In this document: positions 9,582 through 17,659 of the stretch, in pieces | Layout of the letters: each line of letters opens with the position of its first letter | Numbering within the stretch: the stretch's first letter is position 1 | Assembly: GCF_017299535.1 (NCBI RefSeq) | Contig: NZ_CP071238.1 | Coordinates: 3,534,001 to 3,598,000 of the forward strand | Direction of reading: 5' to 3' | Source of the DNA: Serratia marcescens subsp. marcescens ATCC 13880 | GTDB taxonomy: Bacteria; Pseudomonadota; Gammaproteobacteria; Enterobacterales; Enterobacteriaceae | Length of the DNA stretch: 64,000 nt | Program-made: the position numbers and the translations under genes | Notes under the pieces: model-generated | Told to the model about the DNA's origin: nothing | The model's database searches: none | Seen by the model: only the letters and a program-made list of their open reading frames with translations

Positions 9582-9595
9582 TGATAGCGCTATCA
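9582..9595. promoter_or_regulatory. Perfect operator palindrome for the LacI-type regulator
   Basis: TGATAGCGCTATCA is a perfect 14-base palindrome with the central CG typical of LacI-family operators. It is the best copy of the core repeated at 9547-9571 and is likely bound by the regulator encoded at 9755. Confidence 0.7.
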
Positions 9596-9754
9596 AAACG
9601 CCGCGCCGCGGCATGGCGTTAACCACAATTTTTTCTCGCTCTTTCGGGTAACGGGGTAGAATGTGCCACATACGGGGATCGTCGAAGCCGCGCCGTCGGC
9701 TTCCCACCCTCACCATTTTTATGCGCCGCGCGCGCATTTCAGTCGGGATTTGGC

Positions 9755-10774
9755 ATGTCGATCGGTAAAAAACGACGCAGCACGGGCAGGGTGACGTTGG
9801 CTGACGTAGCGCAGCTGGCGGGCGTCGGCACCATGACGGTGTCGCGCGCGCTGCGCACGCCGGAGCAGGTTTCAGACAAACTGCGCGAGAAGATTGAAGC
9901 CGCGGTGAGCGAGTTGGGGTATCTGCCCAACCTGGCCGCCAGTTCGCTGGCGTCGGCCTCCTCCTACACCATCGCCATGGTGGTGCCCAGCCTGTCCGAA
10001 TCCGGCTGCGCCGAGATGTTCGCCGGTCTGCAGAAAGTGCTGCAGCCCGCCGGCTATCACATCATGCTGGCGGAGTCGCAGCACCACCTGGAACGCGAGG
10101 AGAGACTGCTGGAGACCCTGCTCTCTTACAACCTGGCGGCGGCGGTGCTGCTCAGCGTCGAGCATTCGCAAAATGCCCGCAACGCGTTGATCGCCGCCAA
10201 CATTCCGGTGGTGGAGATCGGCGCCGTGCGCGCCGATCCGATCGACATGAGCATCGGCATCGATTACGTGGCGGCCATGTATCAGCTGACGCAAACGGTG
10301 ATCGCCGGCGGCTATCAGAATATCGGGCTGCTGTGCGCCAATCAGGAACAGTGGATTTTCCAGCAACACCTGCAGGGTTGGCACAAGGCGCTTCTGCGCA
10401 ACCATATGTCGCCGCATCGGGTGATCAACGCCGCGCAGCCCGCCAGCTTCAGCACCGGCGCGCAACAGCTGCCGGAATTTTTGCTGGCCTGGCCGGAGCT
10501 GGACGCGCTGGTGTGCGCCTCGGACGAACTGGCCTGCGGCGCGCTGTATGAATGCCAGCGGCGGCGCATCAAGGTGCCGGACAATCTGGCGGTGGTGGGG
10601 TTCGGCAACAGCGAGTTCAGCCGAGTGTGCCAGCCGCCACTGACCACCATGACCATTCCGCATCGCGACATCGGCATTCAGGCCGGCCAGGCGCTGCTGG
10701 CGCGGCTGAACGAGCAACCCTGGCAACCGGCGGGCTCCCTGCCCGCCACGCTGTGCCGCCGCGACAGCTGCTGA
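9755..10774 (+). CDS. LacI-family transcriptional regulator
   Basis: A 339-residue regulator. The N-terminal helix-turn-helix is clear (VTLADVAQLAGVGTMTVSRAL, residues about 13-33), followed by a hinge helix around PNLAASSLAS and a periplasmic-binding-protein-like effector domain from residue about 65. It resembles GntR/IdnR-type members, where AGVGTMTVSR is typical. It is divergent from the PTS/transketolase operon, so it is probably its local repressor and responds to the transported sugar or its phosphate. The start is ATG at 9755 with only a weak GGGA before it. Confidence 0.9.
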   Translation: MSIGKKRRSTGRVTLADVAQLAGVGTMTVSRALRTPEQVSDKLREKIEAAVSELGYLPNLAASSLASASSYTIAMVVPSLSESGCAEMFAGLQKVLQPAGYHIMLAESQHHLEREERLLETLLSYNLAAAVLLSVEHSQNARNALIAANIPVVEIGAVRADPIDMSIGIDYVAAMYQLTQTVIAGGYQNIGLLCANQEQWIFQQHLQGWHKALLRNHMSPHRVINAAQPASFSTGAQQLPEFLLAWPELDALVCASDELACGALYECQRRRIKVPDNLAVVGFGNSEFSRVCQPPLTTMTIPHRDIGIQAGQALLARLNEQPWQPAGSLPATLCRRDSC

Positions 10775-10789
10775 ATCCACAGCATAAAA

Positions 10790-10812
10790 AAAGCCGGTCG
10801 ATGACCGGCTTT
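10790..10812. terminator. Terminator between the lacI-type gene and yfcD
   Basis: AAAGCCGGTC and GACCGGCTTT form a ten-base stem with a three-base loop and an A run before it. It serves the convergent lacI-type and yfcD genes; it is stronger in the minus direction, where seven T follow. Confidence 0.85.
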
Positions 10813-10828
10813 CTCACGCGTTGGCGTC

Positions 10829-11374
10829 TCAGTGGTTGTCGAGCGGCTTACCGTAATCCTGTTCGTTGTTGCGCGTCAGCCACAGCGACAGCGCCTTCAG
10901 CGAATCCGGGGTAAACTCGTCGCAGCGCGCGGTGATCTCTTCCGGCGTCAGCCAGCACACTTCAGCCACTTCTTCTTCCTGCAGCGCGAACGGGCCGTGC
11001 GATACGCAGCTGAACAGCGCCCCCCACACCCGGCACTGCTCTTCTTCGAAGTAGAACAGACCGTGTTCGGCGAAAGGCACGCCGGCGATGCCCAGCTCTT
11101 CTTCCGCCTCGCGGCGCGCCGAATCCAGTACGTTTTCACCGCTTTGCACTACGCCACCCGCCGTCGCGTCCAGCCAGCCCGGGTAGAAGTCCTTGATCTC
11201 GGTGCGACGCTGCACCAGAATTTTTCCCATCCCATCATGCACCACAATATAGGTAGCACGATGACGCAGCCGCTCCGCCCGCATCTGTTGACGACTGGAT
11301 TGCGCAATCACCTCGTTTTGCTCGTCGACGATATCAACCCATTCGGTATCTGCAGCCTGACCCTGTTCCGCCAT
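10829..11374 (-). CDS. yfcD: Nudix hydrolase YfcD
   Basis: A 181-residue cytoplasmic Nudix hydrolase matching E. coli YfcD in length. The Nudix box runs from [10 protein letters not shown] through REAEEELGI, with the metal-binding REAEEE intact. The family is related to isopentenyl diphosphate isomerase-like Nudix proteins, but the substrate is not established. It lies 99 bases downstream of yfcE on the same strand. Confidence 0.9.
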   Translation of the reverse strand: MAEQGQAADTEWVDIVDEQNEVIAQSSRQQMRAERLRHRATYIVVHDGMGKILVQRRTEIKDFYPGWLDATAGGVVQSGENVLDSARREAEEELGIAGVPFAEHGLFYFEEEQCRVWGALFSCVSHGPFALQEEEVAEVCWLTPEEITARCDEFTPDSLKALSLWLTRNNEQDYGKPLDNH

Positions 11375-11473
11375 CCTCTAAAACCTTCTATTTTGGCGCG
11401 ATGCATCCCGCGCGCTGGTTAATCAATGAGTGTTTTTCAAAGATTTTTATTGTGTGTGTATAAATTAGTGCGT

Positions 11474-12025
11474 TTAGCGTGTTAACGCCACCTCCGCGAC
11501 GACCTTGCCGTCGTCGAGCGCCAGCACGCGCAAAGTGCCCCGATCCAACATGCCGTAACTGGCCGGAAAGCCCCCTTTCGGGATGCTGACCGAGCCTGGA
11601 TTGAAGCAATAGATCTCACCCTGCCGCTCCGCCTGCGGCAGATGCGTATGGCCGTAGGCCAGGACGTCACCGCGGGATAACGGCGGCAGTGCCGAGGGAT
11701 GATAAAGGTGACCGTGGGTCAAAAACAATCGTCTTTTTTGCAGTAAAACCTGTTGCCAGGGCGCCTCGATGGGAAACGTCAGCAGCATCTGATCGACCTC
11801 GCTGTCGCAATTGCCGCGAACGGCGATGATCTTGTCGCTATAGCGATTCAATCGTTCGGCAACCTGAGCGGGCTGATACCCGGCGGGCAGCGCGTTGCGC
11901 GGGCCGTGATTCAGCAAATCACCCAGAAGAATCAGCCAGTCGGCGCCGTGTTGTGCGAACAATTCCAGCACGCGTTCGGTAGCCGGCAGCGATCCGTGGA
12001 TATCCGAGGCGAACATCAGCTTCAT
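11474..12025 (-). CDS. yfcE: Metal-dependent phosphodiesterase YfcE
   Basis: A 183-residue calcineurin-like phosphodiesterase. Metal-binding motifs are all visible: ASDIHGS (residues 6-12), LGDLLNHGP (about 35-43), RGNCDS, THGHLY and YGHTHLP. The E. coli enzyme hydrolyses artificial phosphodiesters using Mn2+; the natural substrate is not known. Its direction and place beside yfcD are as in E. coli. Confidence 0.93.
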   Translation of the reverse strand: MKLMFASDIHGSLPATERVLELFAQHGADWLILLGDLLNHGPRNALPAGYQPAQVAERLNRYSDKIIAVRGNCDSEVDQMLLTFPIEAPWQQVLLQKRRLFLTHGHLYHPSALPPLSRGDVLAYGHTHLPQAERQGEIYCFNPGSVSIPKGGFPASYGMLDRGTLRVLALDDGKVVAEVALTR

Positions 12026-12258
12026 AACCTTGTCCTATAGAGGGAAATAAGCGCCATTTTACCGCGCCGGCGCCGTGCGGCAAACCGCCGCCCGCCCCGG
12101 TGGAGAATTGTGATCCAACTGCGCAGATAGCATCGGACGAATCCCACATAGCCTGCTATCCTTAGCTGCTATTGTTGGATCTCTGATATACCTTTGTGCG
12201 CGGCGAAGACCGCAGCAACGTGTAATGAATTACAGATCACCTTACCGCAGGAGGCAAC

Positions 12259-12888
12259 ATGATTGACCTGTATTACGCGCCTACTCCCAATGGTCACAAG
12301 ATCACCTTGTTTCTGGAAGAGGTCGGCTTGCCCTACCGTATCCATCGCGTAAACATCAGCGCCGGCGAGCAGTTCAAACCGGACTTTCTGAGCATTTCTC
12401 CCAACAACAAAATCCCGGCGATCGTCGATCAGCAACCGGTGGACGGCGGCGCGCCAATCAGCCTGTTCGAGTCCGGGGAAATCCTGCTGTATCTGGCGGA
12501 GAAGACCGGCAAGCTGCTGAGCAAGGGCCTGCGCGAACGCGCCGCCACCCTGCAGTGGCTGTTCTGGCAGGTGGCCGGGTTCGGGCCGATGCTCGGGCAG
12601 AATCATCACTTTAATCACTACGCGCCGCAGCCGGTGCCTTACGCCATCGAGCGTTACCATCTGGAGACCAAGCGGCTGTACGGCGTGCTGGACGCTGAAC
12701 TGCAAAAACACCCGTACCTGGGCGGCGACAACTACAGCATCGCCGATATCGCCACCTACCCGTGGGTGGTGTCGCATCCGCGCCAGCGCATCGATCTGGC
12801 AGATTACCCGGCGGTGCGCAACTGGTTCGAGCGCATCAGCAACCGCCCGGCGACCGAGCGCGCCTACAAACTGGCCGAACAAGCCTAA
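12259..12888 (+). CDS. yfcG: Glutathione S-transferase-like disulfide-bond reductase YfcG
   Basis: A 209-residue GST-fold protein of the Nu class. The N-terminal thioredoxin-like domain starts MIDLYYAPTPNGHKITLFL, with the conserved Thr/Asn region in place of a catalytic Cys. The glutathione-binding FESGEILLYLAEK lies near residue 78, and the helical C-terminal domain ends in a typical SIADIATYPWV motif. The E. coli protein reduces disulfides with glutathione. A strong AGGAGG ribosome site precedes the ATG. The 233 bases before it show no other gene. Confidence 0.93.
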   Translation: MIDLYYAPTPNGHKITLFLEEVGLPYRIHRVNISAGEQFKPDFLSISPNNKIPAIVDQQPVDGGAPISLFESGEILLYLAEKTGKLLSKGLRERAATLQWLFWQVAGFGPMLGQNHHFNHYAPQPVPYAIERYHLETKRLYGVLDAELQKHPYLGGDNYSIADIATYPWVVSHPRQRIDLADYPAVRNWFERISNRPATERAYKLAEQA

Positions 12889-12899
12889 GCGCCTCCCCC

Positions 12900-12922
12900 G
12901 ACTCCCCGTCGACCGGGGAGTC
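12900..12922 (+). other. Inverted repeat after yfcG
   Basis: GACTCCCCG and CGGGGAGTC flank a five-base loop, starting 12 bases after the yfcG stop codon. It has no T run, so it is a weak terminator or an mRNA end stabiliser. Confidence 0.5.
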
Positions 12923-12999
12923 ACATCGTCCTCACGTTATCATTTCCTTACTTTCCGTGTATTCTGAACGCTAATAATCAGACCTATGGAGAATCTCTG

Positions 13000-13371
13000 A
13001 TGTCTTTCAGTCAACCCGACGCCGTTATTCGCATTAAAAATCTGCGGCTGCGCACGTTCATCGGTATCAAGGAAGAGGAAATCAACAACCGACAGGACGT
13101 TCTGATCAACGTGGTGATCCACTACCCGGCGGATAAGGCGCGCAACAGCGAAGACATCGCCGACGCGCTCAACTACCGCACCATCACCAAAGCGATCATC
13201 CGCCATGTGGAAGATAACCGTTTCGCGTTGCTGGAAAAATTAACGCAGGATGTGCTCGACATCGTAAAAGAACACGCCTGGGTAACCTATGCTGAAGTGG
13301 AGATAGATAAACTTCTGGCTCTGCGCTACGCCGATTCGGTCTCCATGACCATGAGCTACCGCCGGGGCTAA
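13000..13371 (+). CDS. folX: Dihydroneopterin triphosphate 2'-epimerase
   Basis: A 123-residue enzyme of the FolB/FolX tunnelling fold. It converts 7,8-dihydroneopterin triphosphate to dihydromonapterin triphosphate, which leads to the tetrahydromonapterin cofactor. Matches to E. coli FolX include [20 protein letters not shown] at the start and a C-terminal [15 protein letters not shown] lies upstream of the ATG at 13000. yfcH follows 16 bases downstream, the usual operon. Confidence 0.95.
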   Translation: MSFSQPDAVIRIKNLRLRTFIGIKEEEINNRQDVLINVVIHYPADKARNSEDIADALNYRTITKAIIRHVEDNRFALLEKLTQDVLDIVKEHAWVTYAEVEIDKLLALRYADSVSMTMSYRRG

Positions 13372-13387
13372 CTCAGGGAGGTCGACC

Positions 13388-14302
13388 ATGCGGATCCTGA
13401 TCACCGGCGCAACGGGATTGATAGGCAGCAGCCTGACGGCAAGACTGCTGGCGCTTTCTCACCACATTACGGTACTGACCCGCGACGAGCGGCGCGCCCG
13501 AGCCAGGCTGGGCGATCGGCCGAGCTATTGGCAAACGCTGGACGACCGGCAGTCGCTGGATGACTTCGACGCAGTGATCAACCTCGCCGGCGAACCTATC
13601 GCCGTCAAGCGCTGGAGCGCGCAGCAGAAAGAGCGCCTGTGCCGCAGCCGCTGGGATCTGACCGAACGGTTGGCGCAGCTGATCAAGGCCGGCAGCACGC
13701 CGCCCGGCGTGCTGATTTCCGGTTCCGCCGTCGGCTACTACGGCGATCAGGGGCAGGCGGTGGTCACCGAAGAGGAGCCGCCGCACGACGAATTCACCCA
13801 CCAGCTGTGCCAACGCTGGGAAACGCTGGCGCTGCAGGCGCAGAGCGACGCCACCCGCGTCTGCCTGCTGCGCACCGGCGTGGTGCTGGCGCCACAAGGC
13901 GGCGCGCTGGCCAAAATGCTGCCGCCGTTCCGCTTCGGGCTGGGCGGCCCGATCGGCGACGGCCGCCAATATCTGCCGTGGATCCATCTCGACGACATGG
14001 TCAACGGCATTATTTATCTGCTGGATCACGCCACGCTGACTGGCCCGTTCAACATGGTCGCCCCCTACCCGGTGCATAACGAACAGTTCGCCGCCCAACT
14101 GGCCAACGTGCTCGATCGCCCGGCGTTTCTGCGGGTGCCGGCGTTCGTCATGCGCTTGTTGATGGGGGAAGCGGCGGTGCTGGTGCTCGGCGGCCAGCGG
14201 GCGGTGCCGAAACGGCTGGAAGAAGCCGGCTTCCACTTCCGCTATCTGGAGTTGGAACAGGCGTTGGATGACGTGATCAATCAGCGGGCCGAAGCCCGCT
14301 GA
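13388..14302 (+). CDS. yfcH: NAD(P)-binding epimerase-like protein YfcH
   Basis: A 304-residue atypical short-chain dehydrogenase of the TIGR01777 type. The N-terminal dinucleotide-binding [12 protein letters not shown] (residues 4-15) is clear, and a characteristic [12 protein letters not shown] occurs near residue 112. The function is unassigned in any organism I know of. Its stop codon lies in the 3' arm of a perfect hairpin, and its end is only seven bases from the convergent hisP. Confidence 0.9.
   Translation: MRILITGATGLIGSSLTARLLALSHHITVLTRDERRARARLGDRPSYWQTLDDRQSLDDFDAVINLAGEPIAVKRWSAQQKERLCRSRWDLTERLAQLIKAGSTPPGVLISGSAVGYYGDQGQAVVTEEEPPHDEFTHQLCQRWETLALQAQSDATRVCLLRTGVVLAPQGGALAKMLPPFRFGLGGPIGDGRQYLPWIHLDDMVNGIIYLLDHATLTGPFNMVAPYPVHNEQFAAQLANVLDRPAFLRVPAFVMRLLMGEAAVLVLGGQRAVPKRLEEAGFHFRYLELEQALDDVINQRAEAR
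14281..14302. other. Palindrome containing the yfcH stop codon
   Basis: TCAGCGGGC-CGAA-GCCCGCTGA: a nine-base stem with a four-base loop whose last three bases are the yfcH stop. It lies at the convergent yfcH/hisP junction and probably marks the 3' end of both transcripts, although it lacks a T run. Confidence 0.6.
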
Positions 14303-14309
14303 TCTGACG

Positions 14310-15083
14310 TTACTTCAACGCGCCGGACAGGAACTGCTGCAGGCGCGGGCTTTTGGGGTTGCCGAACAACTCGGCCGGCGGCCCCTGTTCTTCAATCAAC
14401 CCTTTGTGCAGGAAGATCACGTGGTTGGAAACGTGGCGCGCAAACTCCATTTCGTGCGTCACCACCACCATGGTCTTCCCCTCCTCCGCCAGCTTCTGCA
14501 TGATGCGCAGCACCTCGCCCACCAGTTCGGGATCCAGCGCCGACGTCGGTTCGTCAAACAGCAGCACCTCCGGCTCCATCGCCAATGCGCGGGCGATAGA
14601 GACGCGCTGCTGCTGGCCGCCCGACAGGTGCACCGGGTATTTGCCGCGCGCCCGCTCGTCGATGCCCACTTTGTCCAGGTAGCGCACCGCGCGCTCGTGC
14701 GCGTCGGCCTTGCTCAGCCCCAGCACCTGCACCGGCGCTTCCATCACGTTCTCCAGCACCGTCATGTGGCTCCACAGGTTAAAGTGCTGAAATACCATGG
14801 TCAGGCGGGTGCGCAACAGCTGCAGCTGCTTCTTGTCGAATACCTTCAGTTGGCCGTCCTTGTCGCGCACCATGCGAATATCTTCGTTGTTCAGACTGAT
14901 CGAACCTTCGCTCGGCTTCTCAAGGAAGTTGATGCAGCGCAGAAAGGTGCTTTTGCCGGAGCCGGAGGATCCGATGATGCTGATCACATCCCCGGCGTTG
15001 GCCGCCAGCGAGACGCCCTTCAGCACTTCGTGGTCGCCATAGCGTTTGTGCAGTTCCGTGACGGCTAATTTATTCTCAGACAT
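14310..15083 (-). CDS. hisP: Histidine/lysine/arginine/ornithine ABC transporter ATP-binding protein
   Basis: The 257-residue ATPase of the HisQMP2 importer, on the cytoplasmic face of the membrane. Visible are Walker A GSSGSGKST (38-46), the signature LSGGQQQR (153-160), Walker B LLFDEPT (174-180) and the switch His210. It is the last gene of the hisJQMP operon, 20 bases after hisM. Confidence 0.97.
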   Translation of the reverse strand: MSENKLAVTELHKRYGDHEVLKGVSLAANAGDVISIIGSSGSGKSTFLRCINFLEKPSEGSISLNNEDIRMVRDKDGQLKVFDKKQLQLLRTRLTMVFQHFNLWSHMTVLENVMEAPVQVLGLSKADAHERAVRYLDKVGIDERARGKYPVHLSGGQQQRVSIARALAMEPEVLLFDEPTSALDPELVGEVLRIMQKLAEEGKTMVVVTHEMEFARHVSNHVIFLHKGLIEEQGPPAELFGNPKSPRLQQFLSGALK

Positions 15084-15103
15084 GGTTTTCTTCCCGTCAT
15101 TTA

Positions 15104-15808
15104 TCAGTGACTAACGTGTGCCATCCAACGTTTCTCAGCTTTGCGGAACAGGCTGATTAACACGTAGGAGATGATCAGATACAGCACCGCCGCGATGCCG
15201 AAGGCGTAAAACGGCTGATAGGTCGCGGCGTTGATGTCGCGCGCGATCTTCAACAGGTCCGGCACGGTGGCGGTAAACGCCAGCGCGGTGGAGTGCAGCA
15301 TCAGGATCACTTCGTTGCTGTAAGCCGGCAGCGCGGTGCGCAGCGCCGAAGGCAAAATGATGCAGCGATACATCTTGAAACGCGAGAAACCGTAGGCGTT
15401 GGCGGCCTCGATTTCACCGTGCGGCACCGAGCGGATCGCCCCGGCGAAGATCTCGGTGGTATAAGCGCAGGTGTTGAGCGTCAGCGCCAGGATGGTGCAG
15501 TTGAGCCCGCTGCGGAAAAACGCATTGAGAAACTCACTGCCGCGCACGATCTCGAGGCTATACATGCCGGAGTAGAACACCAGCAGTTGCACGTACAGCG
15601 GCGTACCGCGAAACACATAGGTGTAGAGCCACACCGGGAAACGCACCCAGCGAAGGGAAGAAACGCGCGCCACCGCCATCGGGATCGCCAGCAGCCCGCC
15701 CATCACCACCGAGGCAATCAGCAGCCACAGCGTGATCGCCACGCCGGTGAAGCGGTAGCCGTCACTCCACAGCAGCGACTGCCAATACTGTTGCAGGATC
15801 TCGATCAT
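15104..15808 (-). CDS. hisM: Histidine ABC transporter permease HisM
   Basis: A 234-residue inner membrane permease with about five membrane helices. The EAA loop EIEAANAYGFSRFKMYRCII, which contacts HisP, lies near residue 153. It pairs with HisQ. The coding region overlaps hisQ by four bases. Confidence 0.96.
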   Translation of the reverse strand: MIEILQQYWQSLLWSDGYRFTGVAITLWLLIASVVMGGLLAIPMAVARVSSLRWVRFPVWLYTYVFRGTPLYVQLLVFYSGMYSLEIVRGSEFLNAFFRSGLNCTILALTLNTCAYTTEIFAGAIRSVPHGEIEAANAYGFSRFKMYRCIILPSALRTALPAYSNEVILMLHSTALAFTATVPDLLKIARDINAATYQPFYAFGIAAVLYLIISYVLISLFRKAEKRWMAHVSH

Positions 15809-16491
15809 AGTTCGGCCCTCTTGACGCCCAGTGAGTAACGCCGTTCAAGCCACAGCAGCACGCCGTTGGAAACGGTAGTGAAGATCAGATACACCACGCC
15901 GGCCACGATGGCGAAGAAGAACGGCTGATAGGTGCCTTTTCCCGCCAGCTGCGTGGCTTTGACCACATCGTTCAGGCCGAGAATCGACACCAGCGCCGTC
16001 GCCTTCAGGATCACCTGCCAGTTGTTGCCGATGCCCGGCAGGGCGAAACGCATCATCGCCGGGAACAGAATGCGCCGGAAGATCTGCGCGCCGCTGAAGC
16101 CATAGGCCGTCGCCGCTTCGATCTGCCCTTTCGGCACCGCCAGATAAGCGCCGCGGAAGGTCTCGGTAAAATAAGCGCCGTAGATAAAGCCGAGGGTAAT
16201 GATGCCGGCGCCGAGCGGATCGATATCGATCTGCGCGAAGCCCAGCAGCGTAGTGATATTGTTCAGCGCGATTTGCAGACCGTAAAAAATCAGCAGCATC
16301 AGCACCAGATCGGGCACGCCGCGGATCAGCGTGGTATAGGCGCCGAACAGGCCGGAGATAAAGGGGTTATGAGACAGTTTGCCACCGGCGCCGATCAGGC
16401 CGATCACCACCGCCAGCAACACGGAACTGAGGGCCAGCTCCAACGTCACCAGAGCCCCCTCGAAAATCAGTTGGGAATAGCCTTGCAGCAT
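15805..16491 (-). CDS. hisQ: Histidine ABC transporter permease HisQ
   Basis: A 228-residue inner membrane permease homologous to HisM. The EAA loop QIEAATAYGFSGAQIFRRIL lies near residue 124. It forms the translocation pore with HisM. It follows hisJ after an 82-base gap that contains a very stable hairpin, which suggests lower expression than hisJ. Confidence 0.96.
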   Translation of the reverse strand: MLQGYSQLIFEGALVTLELALSSVLLAVVIGLIGAGGKLSHNPFISGLFGAYTTLIRGVPDLVLMLLIFYGLQIALNNITTLLGFAQIDIDPLGAGIITLGFIYGAYFTETFRGAYLAVPKGQIEAATAYGFSGAQIFRRILFPAMMRFALPGIGNNWQVILKATALVSILGLNDVVKATQLAGKGTYQPFFFAIVAGVVYLIFTTVSNGVLLWLERRYSLGVKRAEL

Positions 16492-16524
16492 CTACTTCAC
16501 CCTGTGGTCTAGGATCCGAACCAT

Positions 16525-16546
16525 CGGGGCCGGCACGCCGGCCCCG
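16525..16546 (-). other. Stable hairpin between hisJ and hisQ
   Basis: CGGGGCCGGC and GCCGGCCCCG form a perfect ten-base GC stem with a two-base loop. The hisJ-hisQ gap of Salmonella classically holds a REP sequence that stabilises the upstream mRNA; this hairpin occupies the same place but is not a REP by sequence. It would favour excess HisJ over the membrane complex. Confidence 0.7.
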
Positions 16547-16573
16547 CAGTCACAGCATGGAACGGTAAGCGGA

Positions 16574-17356
16574 TTACCCGCCGTAGACGTCAAAGTCGAA
16601 GTACTTTTTCGCGTATTTGTCGTAGGTGCCGTCTTTGCGCATCTCGGCGAAGGCTTTGTCCAGCGCCGCTTTCAGCTCGGTATCGGTCTTGCGCAGCCCC
16701 ATGCCGGTGCCGACGCCGAAGAACTTGTCATCCTTCACCGATTCGCCGGCGAACGCATAGTCTTTGCCCGGCGGCTGTTTCAGGAAGCCGTCGCTGCCCG
16801 CCACTTCATCCTGGAAGGCGGCGTCGATACGGCCGGAAGCCAAATCGGCGTAAACCAGATCCTGGTTCTGGTAAGGCACGACGGTGATGCCCTTCGGCTG
16901 CCACATGGCGTTGGCGTAGGCTTCCTGGGTGGTGCCCTGCAACACGCCCACACTCTTGCCTTTCAGGGCGTCCACGGTAGGCAACAGCTTGGACCCTTTC
17001 GGCGCGATCAGACGCGCGTTGGCGGCATACAGCTTGTCGGTAAAGGCGATTTCCTGCTGGCGTTTTTCGGTGATGGACAGCGAAGAGATGATGGCGTCGA
17101 TTTTCTTCGCCTTGAGGGATGGGATCAGCGCGTCGAAGTCGCTCTCCACGAAGGTGCATTGGGTATTGATGCGTTTGCACAGCTCTTTGGCCAAATCGAT
17201 GTCAAAGCCAACCAATTCGCCTTTGGCGTTTTTGGATTCAAACGGTGCGTAAGTCGGATCGGTGCCAATCTTCAGCGTGGAAGGAATGGCGGCAAAGGCG
17301 CTGCTGGCGGCGCTCAAAGCCAGAACTAACGGCAAAATCAAAACCCGCTTTTTCAT
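16574..17356 (-). CDS. hisJ: Periplasmic histidine/basic amino acid-binding protein
   Basis: A 260-residue solute-binding protein. A signal peptide with positively charged start and AFA cleavage site (about residue 22) leads into [20 protein letters not shown]. It follows E. coli HisJ throughout and ends in YFDFDVYGG. It delivers histidine, and probably lysine, arginine and ornithine, to HisQMP. In E. coli and Salmonella a paralogue, argT, lies between ubiX and hisJ; here only one binding-protein gene is present, so this copy may serve both roles. A sigma-54 type promoter lies upstream. Confidence 0.95.
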   Translation of the reverse strand: MKKRVLILPLVLALSAASSAFAAIPSTLKIGTDPTYAPFESKNAKGELVGFDIDLAKELCKRINTQCTFVESDFDALIPSLKAKKIDAIISSLSITEKRQQEIAFTDKLYAANARLIAPKGSKLLPTVDALKGKSVGVLQGTTQEAYANAMWQPKGITVVPYQNQDLVYADLASGRIDAAFQDEVAGSDGFLKQPPGKDYAFAGESVKDDKFFGVGTGMGLRKTDTELKAALDKAFAEMRKDGTYDKYAKKYFDFDVYGG

Positions 17357-17659
17357 AAATTACCCTCAAATTGATTTTTTGATGCCACTACGGGCATTAC
17401 TTTTCCCCACCAAATCAATTTGCAGTAATCGTGCCACATTAGGTGCTACGGGCGGAGGGAACGGCTCCGGCCTTCACAATACTGTTTCCTGGGACGATAA
17501 CCGCAAAATTAAATCGGCCGCTCGGGGCCGCGCCACTGGCAGCCGCGATAAGGCGGCGCCATGAAACAGTGAACGTGATGAAGTGGGATCATTATGGTGC
17601 ATGCGCCGCCCTAATTCAGTGCGGTGTTGCACAAATGTGCCAATTTGGGGATGAAAATG
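17357..17659. promoter_or_regulatory. ubiX-hisJ intergenic region
   Basis: These 303 bases hold the hisJ promoter region and no gene. Besides the sigma-54 type promoter (17421-17436) there is a GCACCATAATG half-site resembling an NtrC site (about 17590-17600, roughly 185 bases upstream of the predicted start). A TTGCACA-AA-TGTGCCAA near-palindrome lies at 17627-17643. No trace of an argT remnant could be read. Confidence 0.6.
17421..17436 (-). promoter_or_regulatory. Sigma-54 (RpoN) promoter for hisJQMP
   Basis: On the minus strand TGGCACGATTACTGCA matches the -24/-12 consensus TGGCACG-N4-TTGCA with one mismatch. The invariant GG and GC doublets are separated by exactly ten bases. Transcription would start near 17410, about 54 bases before the hisJ ATG. 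Nitrogen control through NtrC is the natural inference. Confidence 0.75.

Larger units (their letters stand above)
9445..9754. promoter_or_regulatory. Divergent control region of the PTS operon and its LacI-type regulator
   Basis: These 310 bases separate the PTS operon from the lacI-type gene. In order from the PTS side they hold a GGAGG ribosome site near 9450, a minus-strand TAAAGT -10 element at 9503-9508, a CRP-type site at 9530-9545 and a cluster of regulator palindromes at 9547-9595. The remaining 150 bases before the regulator gene show only a TAGAAT hexamer at 9657-9662, a possible -10 without a good -35. Confidence 0.7.

Noticed and set aside
17627..17643. Second sigma-54-like or NtrC-like element near the ubiX stop (TTGCACAAATGTGCCAA)
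   Set aside because: As a sigma-54 promoter the GG-to-GC spacing is nine bases, and as an NtrC site the half-site spacer is four bases instead of seven.
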